A stretch of 64,000 bases of DNA. Origin: Carnobacterium gallinarum DSM 4847. GTDB taxonomy: Bacteria > Bacillota > Bacilli > Lactobacillales > Carnobacteriaceae. A model generated the notes under the pieces. That model was not told the DNA's origin, made no database searches, and worked only from the letters and a program-made list of their open reading frames with translations. Both the position numbers and the translations under genes were made by a program. The stretch lies in the NCBI RefSeq assembly GCF_000744375.1, contig NZ_JQLU01000005.1, positions 186,001 through 250,000 on the forward strand, given 5' to 3'. Below, in pieces: positions 35,996 through 45,955 of the stretch. How positions within the stretch are numbered: the stretch's first letter is position 1; each line of letters begins with the position of its first letter.

Positions 35996-36523
35996 TTAAA
36001 ATACTTCTTGATAAGGTACCACGTAAGCTACCCGCTCTCTAATCTCAATCACGAGAACCTTCTCACCAGTTTTTATCGAATGGTCTTCTGGTTTATAAAG
36101 CGATGCTGGTCTTGTACTTGAACCCGTCACACTCTTCAAACTAATTTCACCCATTCCTTTTACTGGGATTGGTGTAGTCACAATTCCAACTCGACCTTCC
36201 ATATCTTTTTCAGATGTAGACAATGTCGTCTCAGCATCACGCATCGGCACAATTAGATAAAAGTTTAACAAGAAGATAAGTATCGAAGCTAGTATTAAGC
36301 TACCAATTAAAATCCAACCACTTCCTAAACCAATCAGTGTCTCACCTAGATAACCAAACAATGAAGTAAAGGCAAAAAACGGAATAATTAACACCGGATC
36401 TATCGGACCATCAAAATCAATGATATCTCCAATAAAAAAGGTAACTACAGCTAAAATAGCGGTAACAATTAGAACATAAAAATAAAGCGTTTCATACGTT
36501 ATTCCCCAAATCAACTTTCTCAC
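35996..36523 (-). CDS. NfeD-family membrane protein (YuaF-like)
   Basis: A 175-residue protein with three membrane segments (about 12-35, 45-70, 72-95) and a C-terminal NfeDC OB-fold domain (about 105-172; EGRVGIVTTPIPVKGMGEI, GEKVLVIEIRERVAYV). YuaF-type proteins co-occur and act with flotillin in membrane organisation. It directly precedes floT on the same strand. No protease domain is fused. Confidence 0.87.
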   Translation of the reverse strand: MRKLIWGITYETLYFYVLIVTAILAVVTFFIGDIIDFDGPIDPVLIIPFFAFTSLFGYLGETLIGLGSGWILIGSLILASILIFLLNFYLIVPMRDAETTLSTSEKDMEGRVGIVTTPIPVKGMGEISLKSVTGSSTRPASLYKPEDHSIKTGEKVLVIEIRERVAYVVPYQEVF

Positions 36524-36652
36524 CTCTTTCCCCCTCTATAGTTCATATTGTAGCAATATTCTGTTACAAATGATATCTTTTTCTCTAACTAATGGTTGGC
36601 TAGTCCTATAAAAAAAAGGTTCTTAATAGGAAGATTTTTTTTAAATTTTAAT

Positions 36653-37162
36653 TCATTTTTTTATATTCTTAATAAATTCTTTAACTTCACGAGGTGATTT
36701 AAGACAAATTAATTTTTCCTCACTGGTTAATTTTGACAGTTTATTTATAAGTTCAGGGCGGCGCTTCTTAAATGTCCAAACAAACTGAATAAATTCAAAA
36801 TCCATTTTCTCTTCACAACCAGCTGCCATATCAGGTCGAACTTTTTTAAAATATTGAAAATAACGCTTAAATATTCTTGGAAAATAAATGTAGCGTGGTA
36901 GATCTAAAAAAACAATAGTGTCTGCATAGCTGAAACGCAAATCGAAGCTATCTGTATAATTTCCATCAACAATCCATTGTGGCTGACTTTCAAAAATCTG
37001 TTTTTGCTTTTCAAACAGTTCTTCTTGAGAACCCGGTTGCCAGTTCTCTGTCCAAAATAATTGATCTAAGTGATAAACCGGGACTTCTAATTTTTCTGAA
37101 AGTTGTCTTGCTAATGTTGATTTTCCACTACCGCTTGACCCAACTATAACGATTTTTTCCAT
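36653..37162 (-). CDS. P-loop NTPase, adenylate kinase-like (FlaR/topology-modulation type)
   Basis: A 169-residue nucleoside kinase-like protein: Walker A GSSGSGKST at residues 8-16, YHLDQLFWTENW and WIVDGNYTDSFDLRF substrate-side motifs and VFLDLPR near the Walker B position. These define the family annotated as AAA/topology modulation protein or FlaR in Firmicutes. The true substrate is not known; I would treat it as a small-molecule phosphotransferase. It stands alone. Confidence 0.82.
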   Translation of the reverse strand: MEKIVIVGSSGSGKSTLARQLSEKLEVPVYHLDQLFWTENWQPGSQEELFEKQKQIFESQPQWIVDGNYTDSFDLRFSYADTIVFLDLPRYIYFPRIFKRYFQYFKKVRPDMAAGCEEKMDFEFIQFVWTFKKRRPELINKLSKLTSEEKLICLKSPREVKEFIKNIKK

Positions 37163-37224
37163 TTAGAATCTCCTCCTCTAATAAAAGCGTTATTCTATTG
37201 TACTAGATAACCAAAAAAAACACC

Positions 37225-37258
37225 ACCATCTTTAAGAAATACTTCTCTTAAAAATGGT
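37225..37258 (-). terminator. Terminator of the FtsX-type ABC operon
   Basis: ACCATTTTTAAGA pairs with TTTAAAGATGGT-like arm (one bulge), followed by GGTGTTTTTTTT on the minus strand. Confidence 0.65.
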
Positions 37259-37274
37259 CATGTTTTCATTTACT

Positions 37275-40200
37275 TTAATCAACTGATTTTAAGGCTTCAA
37301 TCATATCGATTTTCTTTAATTTTATATGCATAGCAAACATAACCATTCCTGAGAAAAGCAAGGTTAGTAAACCTGAATAAACATAACTCATTAATTTAAT
37401 TGTTGGACTAAACATCATAATATCGACCTCAGCTGTTTCTAGCACAAAACCATGTAACAGCACTCCTAGAAATAGGCCTACACCAATCCCCATAAAGGTT
37501 AAAATAATATTTTCACGGTAAATATAAAGACTGACTTCACTATCATAAAATCCTAATACCTTGATAGTTGAAAGCTCTCGAATCCGCTCAGAAACATTGA
37601 TATTGGTCAGATTATATAACACGACAAAAGCTAATAATGCTGCTGAAACAATCAGAACGAGAGTCACAATATCTAGACTAGACATGGTATCTTCAAAACT
37701 ACCTCCTACTTGACTAACAAAGGTTGCTACAGCGACCCTTGGATTAGACGTTAGCTTTTCACCAAAATTACTTTCCCATTTGCGACTTTCTTGATACGTT
37801 AACAATTGTGTATTGTAGTTTGGCTTTTCCTTAACTATTTCTTGATAATAACTTGGACTCATATAAATATTATGACCTGCATAATTTTCCGTAATCCCTT
37901 TAACGGTTACTTTAAACGCTTGGTTATCTGAATTTTCCACTTCAAAGGTAGCTCCTACTTTTAAATCAAAGAGCTTCGCTAACTTTTCAGTAACGATAAC
38001 ACCATTTTTAGGAATTTTGTATTTTTCCCCCGTTTGACGATTTCGCAGACTGACAAATTGATCAAAATTCTCAATTGTTTCTGGAACAAAAATACTAGCT
38101 TCTTGAGTATTTACGTCCTTTTTCGTTACAGTATAATTTTCTTGACTTACATTTAAATTCTTTGTAATCTCTTTTGTATTTTTGATTAACTGATTGTAAC
38201 TATTGACATCCTCTTGTGTTGCATCAGGGTTAAACGCCACAATCGCTTGATAGCGCATAATTTTTCCGTACTGTAAATCCGCAATATCGGCAATTGAATT
38301 CTTCAAACCAAAACCAGTTAAGATCAAGGCTGTACAACCAGCAATACCTAGAATTGTCATTAACATTCGCTGTTTATAGCGAAATAAATTTCTAGCTGTG
38401 ACTTTTTGATTAAAACCAAAACGATTCCAAATAAATGGAATGCGTTCTAATAAAATTCGTTTGCCACTTTTTGGAGCTTTAGGACGCATTAAGGTTGCTG
38501 CATTGCTTTTTAGTTCAACCCATGTAACCACTAAAGCTGAAACCACGGTACACAATAACGAAACCACTAATGAAATCAAGGCATAGCTGATATAATAGGT
38601 GATTCGGATTGATGGCAAATTGTAAAGAGCACCATATGCATTAAAAATCAAAGCTGGAAATAATTGATAACCAATGGCTAAACCTACAATACTAGCACTA
38701 ACGCTGGCTAATAATGCATAAAGAATAAACTTCATTGCGATATCTCGCTCTTGATAGCCTAACGCTTTTAATGTTCCAATTTGTAAACGCTGTTCTTCCA
38801 CCATTCGGGTCATTGTTGTTAAACTAACTAGGGCGGCAATTAGGAAGAAAAAGACTGGAAAGACTTGAGCTATTGCTGAAATACGATCTGCATTGTCACG
38901 AAACTCACCGTATCCTGGATTCGTTGTCCGATCTAACACATAGTAATCTGGTTGAGAGATTTTCTTTAACTGATCTTGTGCATCAGCTAATTCTTTTTCA
39001 CCGTTGGCAATTTCAGCTTCCCCACTAGCTTTCTTAGTTGTAAATTCAGCCAAAGCTGTTTGATAGCTAGTTTGACCTGCATCTAATTCAACCCTTGAGC
39101 TAGCTAATTGAGATTCACCATTTGTTTTTTCCTCAATCAATTGAGCCCTTCCAGCTGTAAGTGCTGCTTGACCATCCTGTAGTTGAGCATATGCACTTGC
39201 TAATTGAGCTTTGCCATTCGTTAACTCTTGCTGTTTTTGATTTAATTGAGCTTCAGCACTAGCCAACTCATTCGTTGAAGCTGTTAATTTTTGATTGCTA
39301 TTATCCAATGCAGCTGTTACTTGCTCCTTTGGTACTACTCCTGAAAAATAACCGGTTAATAGCTGTCCAAAATTTGGATCAAGCTGACTTGCTCCAAGAG
39401 CCAATCCTTGACTCATCTCAACTGGGACTTCTTGAATTGGAAGAGCAATTGCCTGACGAATTTGTTCACTAACACTTCTACCTTGCTGTATTTGTGCCTC
39501 TGCCGCAGACTTTTTAGTTTGAAATTCGCTTCTTGCTGTAGCTAATTGTGTCTCTCCATTTGTTAAAGCAGCTTGTTTATTGGTTAATTCAGCATTGCCT
39601 GTATCTACTTCATTTTGTTTATCTACTAAGGTTGCTTCAGCATTTGCTAGTTCCGTTTGTAGTTGATTGACACCATCAGCGTAGGCTACTTCACCTGCAT
39701 CTAATTTAATTTTTGCAGCATCTAGTTGCTGTTGTCCACTTTCGATTTGAGCCTTAGCATCCGCTATTTTTTGCTGCCCATCCGTTAGCTTGTTCTCTGC
39801 TTCTGCCTTAATTTCAGCTAAACGAAGTTTCGGTCGCTGTTTAACAGCTTCTTTGACAGCTTTTTGATTTTTTTCAATCTGTTCTTCATATTTAGTTGAA
39901 TAGGCTTGTAATTTTTGCGTATTTTTAAATGTTAAATAGGCTTCCGTATAATAGTCTAACTTAAAATTAGTCTCTGAAATCACTCCAAATCCATCTATGG
40001 TTCCTTTACCAATCGAGCTTGTTCCACGAGTATAGGTTTCAATGTACATGGGACTATTGACGAATCCAACTATTTTATAGGTTAATTGTTGAAAATTATT
40101 TTTTAAATCAGCGTCTTTGCCTTCTCCACCTGTAAAGGTAACTTCATCACCAATTTTATATTTTTTTGTTATTTTTTTTACATTATCTAATGCGATCTCA

Positions 40201-40586
40201 CCATTTTTTTCTGGCAAACGGCCTTCAATTACTCGGTAACCATTCACTGGATTTTTTTGATTCGATAAAGACATTACTTTGGCAACTAAGCCTGTATTTC
40301 CAAGGAAAACTTCCTGCGTATAACTGGGAATCACGTCAGCACCATTAACTTTTCCTAAAGCTGCTAAGTCATCTTGATTTAAGCCATAAGTAGAAACAAC
40401 TTTAAGATCCATTAAGTCTTTTTGCTTAAAATAATGATCGGCAGTATCTATCATATTAGGACCTGTTGCTTTAATTCCTGAGAAAAAACCTACACCTAAC
40501 GTAATAATCGCAAAAATCGAAAGAAAACGAGCTTTTGTTTGCCAGATTTCTCTAAATATATCTTTGTAAAGAGCTGATTTTTTCAT
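37275..40586 (-). CDS. FtsX-like ABC transporter permease with long extracytoplasmic coiled coil
   Basis: A 1103-residue MacB/FtsX-type permease: membrane helix at about 20-40, an extracytoplasmic domain (about 45-215), then about 330 residues of helical repeats rich in Ala, Gln, Leu and Lys (roughly 215-560), full of related units such as LTNGKAQLASAYAQLQDGQAAL. Two FtsX domains follow (about 580-710 and 985-1095), separated by a second extracytoplasmic domain. Such proteins are mechanotransmission-type exporters, removing lipids, peptides or antibiotics, or signalling to a sensor kinase; the role here is unknown. Its ATPase lies 14 bases upstream. Repeat-rich region may vary in length between strains. 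Confidence 0.88.
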   Translation of the reverse strand: MKKSALYKDIFREIWQTKARFLSIFAIITLGVGFFSGIKATGPNMIDTADHYFKQKDLMDLKVVSTYGLNQDDLAALGKVNGADVIPSYTQEVFLGNTGLVAKVMSLSNQKNPVNGYRVIEGRLPEKNGEIALDNVKKITKKYKIGDEVTFTGGEGKDADLKNNFQQLTYKIVGFVNSPMYIETYTRGTSSIGKGTIDGFGVISETNFKLDYYTEAYLTFKNTQKLQAYSTKYEEQIEKNQKAVKEAVKQRPKLRLAEIKAEAENKLTDGQQKIADAKAQIESGQQQLDAAKIKLDAGEVAYADGVNQLQTELANAEATLVDKQNEVDTGNAELTNKQAALTNGETQLATARSEFQTKKSAAEAQIQQGRSVSEQIRQAIALPIQEVPVEMSQGLALGASQLDPNFGQLLTGYFSGVVPKEQVTAALDNSNQKLTASTNELASAEAQLNQKQQELTNGKAQLASAYAQLQDGQAALTAGRAQLIEEKTNGESQLASSRVELDAGQTSYQTALAEFTTKKASGEAEIANGEKELADAQDQLKKISQPDYYVLDRTTNPGYGEFRDNADRISAIAQVFPVFFFLIAALVSLTTMTRMVEEQRLQIGTLKALGYQERDIAMKFILYALLASVSASIVGLAIGYQLFPALIFNAYGALYNLPSIRITYYISYALISLVVSLLCTVVSALVVTWVELKSNAATLMRPKAPKSGKRILLERIPFIWNRFGFNQKVTARNLFRYKQRMLMTILGIAGCTALILTGFGLKNSIADIADLQYGKIMRYQAIVAFNPDATQEDVNSYNQLIKNTKEITKNLNVSQENYTVTKKDVNTQEASIFVPETIENFDQFVSLRNRQTGEKYKIPKNGVIVTEKLAKLFDLKVGATFEVENSDNQAFKVTVKGITENYAGHNIYMSPSYYQEIVKEKPNYNTQLLTYQESRKWESNFGEKLTSNPRVAVATFVSQVGGSFEDTMSSLDIVTLVLIVSAALLAFVVLYNLTNINVSERIRELSTIKVLGFYDSEVSLYIYRENIILTFMGIGVGLFLGVLLHGFVLETAEVDIMMFSPTIKLMSYVYSGLLTLLFSGMVMFAMHIKLKKIDMIEALKSVD

Positions 40587-40600
40587 TTATTTCTGCCCCC

Positions 40601-41302
40601 TTACCATTCAATATCATTTACTGACATTGGATTTTCATTAATCGTAACCTTCCGAACTTGTGCATTGTTGATCTCAATCACTCGGTCAGCCATCGGGGCA
40701 ATTGCTGAGTTGTGAGTAATGACAATTACAGTTGTACCTGTATTCACACACGTATCTTGTAAAAGTTTCAACACCTGTTTTCCTGTCTCATAGTCTAATG
40801 CCCCCGTTGGTTCATCACACAATAACAATTTTGGTTGTTTCGCCAAAGCTCGAGCGATTGCTACACGTTGTTGTTCACCGCCAGATAATTGTGCTGGGAA
40901 ATTGCCTAAACGCTCACCTAATCCAACTTGTCTTAAGACCGTTTCGGCATCTAACGCATGGGGGGAAATCTGCGAAGCCAACTCTACATTTTCTTTTGTT
41001 GTTAAGTTAGGTACTAGATTATAAAATTGAAAAACAAAACCAACATCATTACGACGATATCCTGTCAATTGACGTTTCGTAAATTTAGCAATATCAATAT
41101 TATCAACTAAAACTTGTCCTTCATCGGCGATATCCATTCCACCAAGAATATTCAACACAGTTGATTTCCCAGCTCCACTAGGACCAACAATAATTGCAAA
41201 TTCTCCTTTTTCAATTTCAAAGCTAATTCCATCGTTAGCTGTAATCGTTGTATCTCCCATTTTGTAACGTTTGTATTCATTTTTTATACTGACAAATGCC
41301 AT
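40601..41302 (-). CDS. ABC transporter ATP-binding protein (MacB/LolD type)
   Basis: A 233-residue ATPase with Walker [10 protein letters not shown], signature [15 protein letters not shown], Walker [13 protein letters not shown] and switch His in VITHN: MacB/LolD/FtsE-type subfamily that partners FtsX-like permeases. The ATG at 41302 has AGGTGG at five bases; an upstream GTG overlaps that site and is rejected. Immediately precedes the 1103-residue permease. Confidence 0.92.
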   Translation of the reverse strand: MAFVSIKNEYKRYKMGDTTITANDGISFEIEKGEFAIIVGPSGAGKSTVLNILGGMDIADEGQVLVDNIDIAKFTKRQLTGYRRNDVGFVFQFYNLVPNLTTKENVELASQISPHALDAETVLRQVGLGERLGNFPAQLSGGEQQRVAIARALAKQPKLLLCDEPTGALDYETGKQVLKLLQDTCVNTGTTVIVITHNSAIAPMADRVIEINNAQVRKVTINENPMSVNDIEW

Positions 41303-41348
41303 GATTTCCACCTAACTTTCTCTTGTTCACGCTTTCTTTAGTTTAACA

Positions 41349-41398
41349 TAAAAAATAGCAAACATAGAAAAATTACTTCTCTAAATTTGCTATTTTTT
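41349..41398. terminator. Terminator between the APC permease gene and the ABC ATPase
   Basis: AAAAAATAGCAAA and TTTGCTATTTTTTA form a 12-14 base stem with T-runs on either side; it ends the minus-strand permease transcript. Confidence 0.7.
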
Positions 41399-41408
41399 AT
41401 ATTATTAG

Positions 41409-42791
41409 TTATTTTCCTAACTCGCTGTGCTTGTATCCGTATAAGAAATAAATCAACAAACCCGCTACTACCCAAATACCAAAAGCAATCCATGTTGCCA
41501 TCCCTAGTTGAGTCATTAAATAGAAACAAACTAGCATTGAAATAATTGGAAAAATCGGAACAAGAGGAACTTTAAATTCATTGATCTTAGGTTCGCCAAA
41601 GTCTTTTCGTAATTTGATGATTCCTGCAGCCATAATAGCAAAGGCCATCAACGTCACGATACTTGTTAATTCAGCTAATTTTTCTAAAGGTATAATACCT
41701 GATAAGATAGCTGAAACAATCCCAATTGCAATCGTTGCATTTTTTGGTGTTTTGGTTTTCTCATCAACAACACTTAATGTTTTTGGCAATAGACCATCAC
41801 GACCGATTACATAAACCATCCGTGTCAAACCATACATCATAGAAATCATAACTGTTAATAAAGTCAAAATAGCACCAACTGAAATAATTCCTGCAACAAA
41901 ATCATGTCCTACAAAGCGCATAGCAAAAGCTACTGGATCCTTAACATTCAGATTCGTGTAAGGTACCATTCCAGTTAACACTAGAGTAACTGCAATATAA
42001 AGAGCTGTTGCAATCACTAATGAACCAATAATCCCACGAGGAATATCGCGTTGTGGATTCTTCACTTCTTCGGCAGCTGTACTCACTGCATCAAAACCAA
42101 GAAAAGCAAAGAAAACAATCGCTGCCCCTGTCGTAATTCCTTTTACGCCAAACGGTGCAAATGGTGTCCAGTTATCTGGAGCCACATAGAAAATACCTAC
42201 AAGTAAGAAAATAACAATTAAACTGAATTTTACAATAACCATAATGTTATTTAAACGTAAGGCTTTTTTAGCTCCTTGCATCACCACATAGGTGACAACT
42301 AATGTAATCAAAATAGCAATAATATCCACATATGTGCCATTTGCAACATTATACGATGCTTTTAATGCTAAAGGAAAATGAATGCCCATTCCTTCTAGAA
42401 ATCCATGGACATAACCGGACCAACCGGATCCTACCGAAGCAATTGCCAATAAATACTCACAGATGACAAGCCATGCTGTCATCCAGCCAATAATCTCCCC
42501 AAAGATTGAATACGCATACGAATACGCCCCACCCGAAGTTGGGATTCGAGAAGCAAACTCCGCATAGCATAAAGCAGACAATGCACATGAAAAAGCTGCA
42601 ATGACAAAGGAAATAATTAATGATGGACCAGCATTATTTGCTGCAGTTGTTCCTGTAATCACAAAAATTCCCGTTCCCACCATTGCCCCTAAACCAAGTA
42701 AAATTAAATCAACGGTCTTTAACTCTTTTCGTAATTTTGATGATTGATGATGTGAAGGATCAATTGTTTTTTTTCGCATGTAATTCTTCAT
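41409..42791 (-). CDS. APC family amino acid permease
   Basis: A 460-residue permease with twelve membrane segments. The first helix motif LGAMVGTGIFVITGTTAANNAGPSL, and AFLGFDAVSTAAEEVKNPQRDIPRGI on helix six, are hallmarks of the CAT/YfnA-type cationic amino acid transporter group. It would import an amino acid by proton symport. AGGAC lies about five bases before the ATG. It is monocistronic with its own terminator. Specific substrate cannot be read from sequence. Confidence 0.9.
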   Translation of the reverse strand: MKNYMRKKTIDPSHHQSSKLRKELKTVDLILLGLGAMVGTGIFVITGTTAANNAGPSLIISFVIAAFSCALSALCYAEFASRIPTSGGAYSYAYSIFGEIIGWMTAWLVICEYLLAIASVGSGWSGYVHGFLEGMGIHFPLALKASYNVANGTYVDIIAILITLVVTYVVMQGAKKALRLNNIMVIVKFSLIVIFLLVGIFYVAPDNWTPFAPFGVKGITTGAAIVFFAFLGFDAVSTAAEEVKNPQRDIPRGIIGSLVIATALYIAVTLVLTGMVPYTNLNVKDPVAFAMRFVGHDFVAGIISVGAILTLLTVMISMMYGLTRMVYVIGRDGLLPKTLSVVDEKTKTPKNATIAIGIVSAILSGIIPLEKLAELTSIVTLMAFAIMAAGIIKLRKDFGEPKINEFKVPLVPIFPIISMLVCFYLMTQLGMATWIAFGIWVVAGLLIYFLYGYKHSELGK

Positions 42792-42912
42792 TTTTAGTCC
42801 TACCTTACTCGTTAATAGTTAAACGTTTTTTACTTATGATTTTTTTATTTATAAATCGTTTATTAGTTTAACATAGATTAAAAAGAATGATGGAATTCTC
42901 TTAAAAGTCTCA

Positions 42913-43764
42913 TTAAGATTTAAGATAACCAAGTAACATTCCACCAGCAATAACTAGCAAACAACCTGCTACTACATAACGAAATTCGCGCTTTGTTTTC
43001 TTTTCGCCCAACAACCAAATACTTCCTAATGTTGAGATGATAATTCCCGTTTGTGATAATGAAAAACTAACAGCTAGTCCGACATTCTTCATTGAAATTA
43101 ACATAAATATATTTCCAATAGCCCATAAAAAGCCAGTAATTAAATTTCTAAGAGTGTATTTATTAAAGACATCTTGATGAATCGAAAATAAAATACTACC
43201 GATTAACATTCCAACTGATTGTGGTAAAATAACGGCCATTGCATCAACTCCAGCAGCATTAATGATAATTGTATATAAACCATAACCAACTGTGGAAATT
43301 GCAATTGCTCGATATCCCTTGCCTTTTTCGCCTTTGTTTGTATGTTCACTCTCTTCACTAACTGCTGTAAATCGTGCCCCAACAATTAAAATGAGTAGTG
43401 CTATCACACCTAGGGTAACATCACGACCAGATTTCCATTCATGAAAAAGTAAAGCTCCTGCTAATGTATTTACAATTAATTGGCTACCTGTAGAAATCGG
43501 TAAGGCTCCTGAAACACCCAGAGTCTTCATACTTTGAAATTGTTGTTGTTGCCCTAATACCCAAAATAAACCTGATAACAAACCAACAATGATTACTTTA
43601 ACATCCATTGCGGGTTGATATATTCCATAAATTCCAATTGAGAAGATAAATGCACCAATTGTCATTCCTAAAGTTTGATTGTAGGCAGTTCCTCCAATCT
43701 TATTACTTACTAGACCGATACTTCCCCAAGCAATTGCCGGAATAATCGCGATTAAAATTTCCAT
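42913..43764 (-). CDS. GRP family sugar transporter (GlcU/RbsU-type)
   Basis: A 283-residue protein with ten membrane segments and internal two-fold repeat of the DMT/GRP family. The N-terminal AIAWGSIGLVSNKIGG and GALPISTGSQLIVNTLAGALLFHEWK are typical. GRP proteins take up glucose or ribose by proton symport. It stands alone; no sugar kinase or dehydrogenase is adjacent, so the substrate is not settled by context. Confidence 0.88.
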   Translation of the reverse strand: MEILIAIIPAIAWGSIGLVSNKIGGTAYNQTLGMTIGAFIFSIGIYGIYQPAMDVKVIIVGLLSGLFWVLGQQQQFQSMKTLGVSGALPISTGSQLIVNTLAGALLFHEWKSGRDVTLGVIALLILIVGARFTAVSEESEHTNKGEKGKGYRAIAISTVGYGLYTIIINAAGVDAMAVILPQSVGMLIGSILFSIHQDVFNKYTLRNLITGFLWAIGNIFMLISMKNVGLAVSFSLSQTGIIISTLGSIWLLGEKKTKREFRYVVAGCLLVIAGGMLLGYLKS

Positions 43765-43951
43765 TAGTATACCTCTCTCTTTTGAAATAAAATTCCTTCG
43801 TTCCTTATCCTACCAAAGAAAACGTTCGCAGTTCAAGGTGAAACGACTCTATCTATCAATATTCTCATAAACTAACTCTCTCATTGATTGCTTTTCGAGT
43901 AATTTATGATACATTTATTAATGAAGATTGAATAGAAATGGGGAAATTCAA

Positions 43952-45217
43952 ATGAAGAAGTACTCAGTCATTGTAATTGGTGGCGGTACAAGTGGTATGA
44001 TGGCAGCTATTGCAGCTGCAGAAAATGGCGCGGATGTACTTGTAATTGAAAAAAATAAAAAATTAGGTCGCAAGCTATTAGTTACTGGTGGCGGACGTTG
44101 TAATGTTACTAATAATCGTGATGCAGATGAAATCATTGCTCATATTCCTGGAAATGGACGTTTTTTATATAGCGCCTTTCATCAATTTGATAACTACGAT
44201 ATTATTAACTTTTTTGAATCTAATGGGGTTCGTTTGAAGGAAGAAGATCATGGACGGATGTTTCCTGTCACTGACAAATCTAAAACTATTTTAGAAGCGC
44301 TAATGGCAAAAATGGAACAATTAGGGGTAACGATTTTAACCGAGAATCCAGTTGTTACCGTCGTATATGAAGATCATGCTGTTAAAGGAGTACTTTTAGA
44401 AGATGGGACAGAAATTTTAGCTTCAGCAATTATTTTATCAACTGGTGGTCGAGCAATGCCTCGTACTGGTTCAACTGGAGATGGCTATAAATGGGCAAAG
44501 AAAGCTGGACATACGTTGAAGCCACTTTACCCAACAGAAGCACCGATTCTTTCTGATGAACCTTTTATTATTCATAAAACATTACAAGGTTTGTCTTTAA
44601 GAGACGTCGCCTTAAGTGTTTTAAATAAAAAAGAAAAACGTGTGATTACGCACCAAATGGATATGATTTTTACTCATTTTGGTGTTTCTGGTCCTGCAGC
44701 ATTACGTTGTTCGATGTTTGTTCATCAAACAATGCAGCGAGACAAAACCGATCAAGTGACCATGACTTTAGATGTTTTACCAAATTTTTCTGTTGGACAG
44801 CTTACCCAACAATTCCAACAACTCATTAAGAAGGATGGCGATAAAAGTCTAAAGAATGCCTTGAAAGGTTTGGTTCCAGAACGTTATTTATTATTTGCTA
44901 TTGAGCGTCTTAAATTAGATGAAGGACAACCTTTAAAACAATGTACTACTGAACAAATCGACGGATTAATTGCCTTCTTTAAAGATTTTCGATTTACTGC
45001 GAATGGGACACATCCGTTAGAAAAGGCTTTTGTAACGGGTGGCGGAATTCATACTAAAGAAATTAATCCTAAAACGATGGAAAGTAAATTAGCGAAGGGG
45101 CTATATTTTACTGGAGAGATTATGGATATCAATGGCTATACTGGTGGATATAATATTACAGCTGCCTTTGTAACTGGACGAATTGCAGGAATGCATGCTA
45201 GTCAGATATCTGAATAG
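43952..45217 (+). CDS. HI0933/YhiN family flavoprotein (NAD(P)/FAD-dependent oxidoreductase)
   Basis: A 421-residue FAD protein: GGGTSGMMAAIAAAENGADVLVIEKN is the dinucleotide-binding motif, followed by the family block KKLGRKLLVTGGGRCNVTN and C-terminal FVTGGGIHTKEINPKTMESKL and GGYNITAAFVTG. Members include BaiN and enzymes that reduce double bonds, but many have unknown substrates. ATG at 43952 follows GGGGAAA; an upstream TTG lacks a ribosome site. Monocistronic with a strong terminator. Confidence 0.9.
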   Translation: MKKYSVIVIGGGTSGMMAAIAAAENGADVLVIEKNKKLGRKLLVTGGGRCNVTNNRDADEIIAHIPGNGRFLYSAFHQFDNYDIINFFESNGVRLKEEDHGRMFPVTDKSKTILEALMAKMEQLGVTILTENPVVTVVYEDHAVKGVLLEDGTEILASAIILSTGGRAMPRTGSTGDGYKWAKKAGHTLKPLYPTEAPILSDEPFIIHKTLQGLSLRDVALSVLNKKEKRVITHQMDMIFTHFGVSGPAALRCSMFVHQTMQRDKTDQVTMTLDVLPNFSVGQLTQQFQQLIKKDGDKSLKNALKGLVPERYLLFAIERLKLDEGQPLKQCTTEQIDGLIAFFKDFRFTANGTHPLEKAFVTGGGIHTKEINPKTMESKLAKGLYFTGEIMDINGYTGGYNITAAFVTGRIAGMHASQISE

Positions 45218-45225
45218 AAAGAAAA

Positions 45226-45258
45226 AACTTCTCACTCCTAAATTAGGAGTGAGAAGTT
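45226..45258. terminator. Terminator between the flavoprotein and the DUF1307 lipoprotein
   Basis: AACTTCTCACTCCTA pairs perfectly with TAGGAGTGAGAAGTT around a few bases, then TTTTTTAATT on the plus strand and AAAAAA-complement on the minus: bidirectional for two convergent genes. Confidence 0.85.
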
Positions 45259-45271
45259 TTTTAATTAATCA

Positions 45272-45721
45272 TCATTTTTCTTTATATCCAGCAGCTTTTA
45301 AGATTTTTTCACTTTCTTTCATACTAATTTTCTTACTTTTGGCATCGGCATTGCCAGATGTTCCTGGAAGATCTCCTAATTTAGATAAATCAACTTTAGA
45401 ATAATCAACAGCTACTGTTTCTGTAGCGTACGTATCACTATACTCAATTTTTTCTTCTAGTCCATCAATATTTTGGAATTTTTTTGACTGTTCATCTAAA
45501 ATGGTTTTTGCTTGCTCTTTAGTTTCAATTCCAAGTGCTTTATACTCTATTTTACTCGTTGTTACTTGTTTTGTTACAGTATCTCCCTCATACGTGTATG
45601 TTAAGACCATCTCAATACCAGCTTGATTCATAGTAAAAGATTTTGTTTCCTCCTTAGCTCCACACGCTACCAGAAAGAACGCTACCAAAACTAGCATCAT
45701 ACCACTAACAATTTTTTTCAT
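45272..45721 (-). CDS. DUF1307 lipoprotein (YehR-like)
   Basis: A 149-residue lipoprotein: signal peptide with lipobox FLVAC (Cys20), then the DUF1307 domain (about 28-149) with SKKFQNIDGLEEKIEYSDTYATETVAVDYSKVDL. YehR-type proteins are surface-attached and of unknown function. Monocistronic. The 234 bases up to the YbaK gene hold only AT-rich sequence. Confidence 0.85.
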   Translation of the reverse strand: MKKIVSGMMLVLVAFFLVACGAKEETKSFTMNQAGIEMVLTYTYEGDTVTKQVTTSKIEYKALGIETKEQAKTILDEQSKKFQNIDGLEEKIEYSDTYATETVAVDYSKVDLSKLGDLPGTSGNADAKSKKISMKESEKILKAAGYKEK

Positions 45722-45955
45722 ATCTTATTCTCCCCCCGAAAAATTATTTTATGAACTTAAATATAATTCATTAAAAATCCTTTGTCAACGGGAAAAATAA
45801 ATAACGTTCTTTTATTATAAACTTGTTATTTTATAATAAAAATAGCGCCTCATATCTTTATTATACAACAAGAAATTTGCTTATTTAGATTTTTATAGCT
45901 TCTACAACTACTCTTATTTTTATAACTTAAATCTACATAGTTTATTCAAAAAAAC

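Noticed and set aside
41338-41529. Short minus-strand frame overlapping the end of the APC permease gene
   Set aside because: Out-of-frame overlap with a well-supported gene and its terminator; no start signals.
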